DNA from: BRH-c25 sp964574195
Lineage (GTDB): Bacteria; Bacillota; Clostridia; Lutisporales; Lutisporaceae
Direction of reading: 5' to 3'
Length of the DNA stretch: 5,689 nucleotides
NCBI GenBank assembly: GCA_964574195.1
Contig: CAZNMO010000257.1
Span: forward strand, 1 to 5,689
The notes under the pieces are model-generated. The model was not told the origin of the DNA, did no database searches, and was given only the letters and a program-made list of their open reading frames with translations. A program made the translations under genes and the position numbers. The number at the start of each line of letters is the position of its first letter. Within the stretch, counting starts at the first letter, position 1. Positions 5,679-5,689 of this stretch are shown in pieces.

Positions 5679-5689
5679 ATGTTCTGTAA
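5679..5689 (+). CDS. hcp: 5' end of gene, probably hybrid cluster protein (hydroxylamine reductase), 3' truncated
   Basis: Only the start codon and two more codons are present: Met-Phe-Cys, then AA of a Lys or Asn codon. A strong ribosome binding site, AAGGAGG (5665-5671), lies 7 bases before the ATG. Hybrid cluster proteins typically begin Met-Phe-Cys-x-Gln-Cys, where the first Cys is a ligand of the N-terminal iron-sulfur cluster, and an Asn at position 4 is common in them. Together with the upstream CRP/FNR-type operator this makes hcp the best guess. Hcp acts in the cytoplasm of anaerobes on nitric oxide or hydroxylamine. Three residues cannot prove identity; the existence of a start here is much surer than the gene name. 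Confidence 0.5.

Noticed and set aside
1..5689. tRNA, rRNA, CRISPR array, insertion sequence or riboswitch
   Set aside because: No cloverleaf, direct-repeat array, transposase frame or recognisable riboswitch core was seen; gene-free stretches are short and accounted for by promoters, the palindrome and the terminator.

Overview
The window looks like chromosomal DNA from an anaerobic, low-GC, Gram-positive bacterium of the Clostridia. This is inferred from strong GGAGG-type ribosome binding sites, AT-rich intergenic DNA with Gram-positive style promoters, a lipoprotein with a Pro/Thr-rich linker and SH3 domain, and a final start codon that reads like hybrid cluster protein. No species can be named from the sequence alone.

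Layout, left to right. Positions 2-307 (+) are the 3' end of an integral membrane protein gene. Positions 327-1967 (-) form a compact four-gene operon, read right to left: a 68-aa helical protein, a 75-aa helical protein, a 29-aa single-span membrane peptide, and a 357-aa FAD-dependent oxidoreductase. A 132-bp divergent promoter region separates this operon from 2100-3188 (+), which encodes a second FAD oxidoreductase clearly paralogous to the first. Converging on it is 3206-4693 (-), an SH3-DUF4015 putative glycoside hydrolase lipoprotein. A 42-bp palindrome and an intrinsic terminator then precede 4894-5427 (-), a two-span membrane protein with its own sigma-A-like promoter. The window ends with a CRP/FNR-type palindrome, an activator-style promoter, a strong ribosome binding site and the first three codons (Met-Phe-Cys) of a + strand gene, probably hcp.

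The most interesting part is 327-3188. Two geranylgeranyl-reductase-like flavoproteins stand back to back, and one is co-transcribed with two ferritin-like or CotF-like half-bundle proteins and a membrane miniprotein. The arrangement suggests a small redox module of unknown substrate. Both flavoproteins have Asn where the family usually has Asp in the second FAD motif, and the second has also lost the ATG motif. The hcp-like end of the window adds a possible nitrosative or oxidative stress context, but nothing in the sequence links it functionally to the flavoprotein module.
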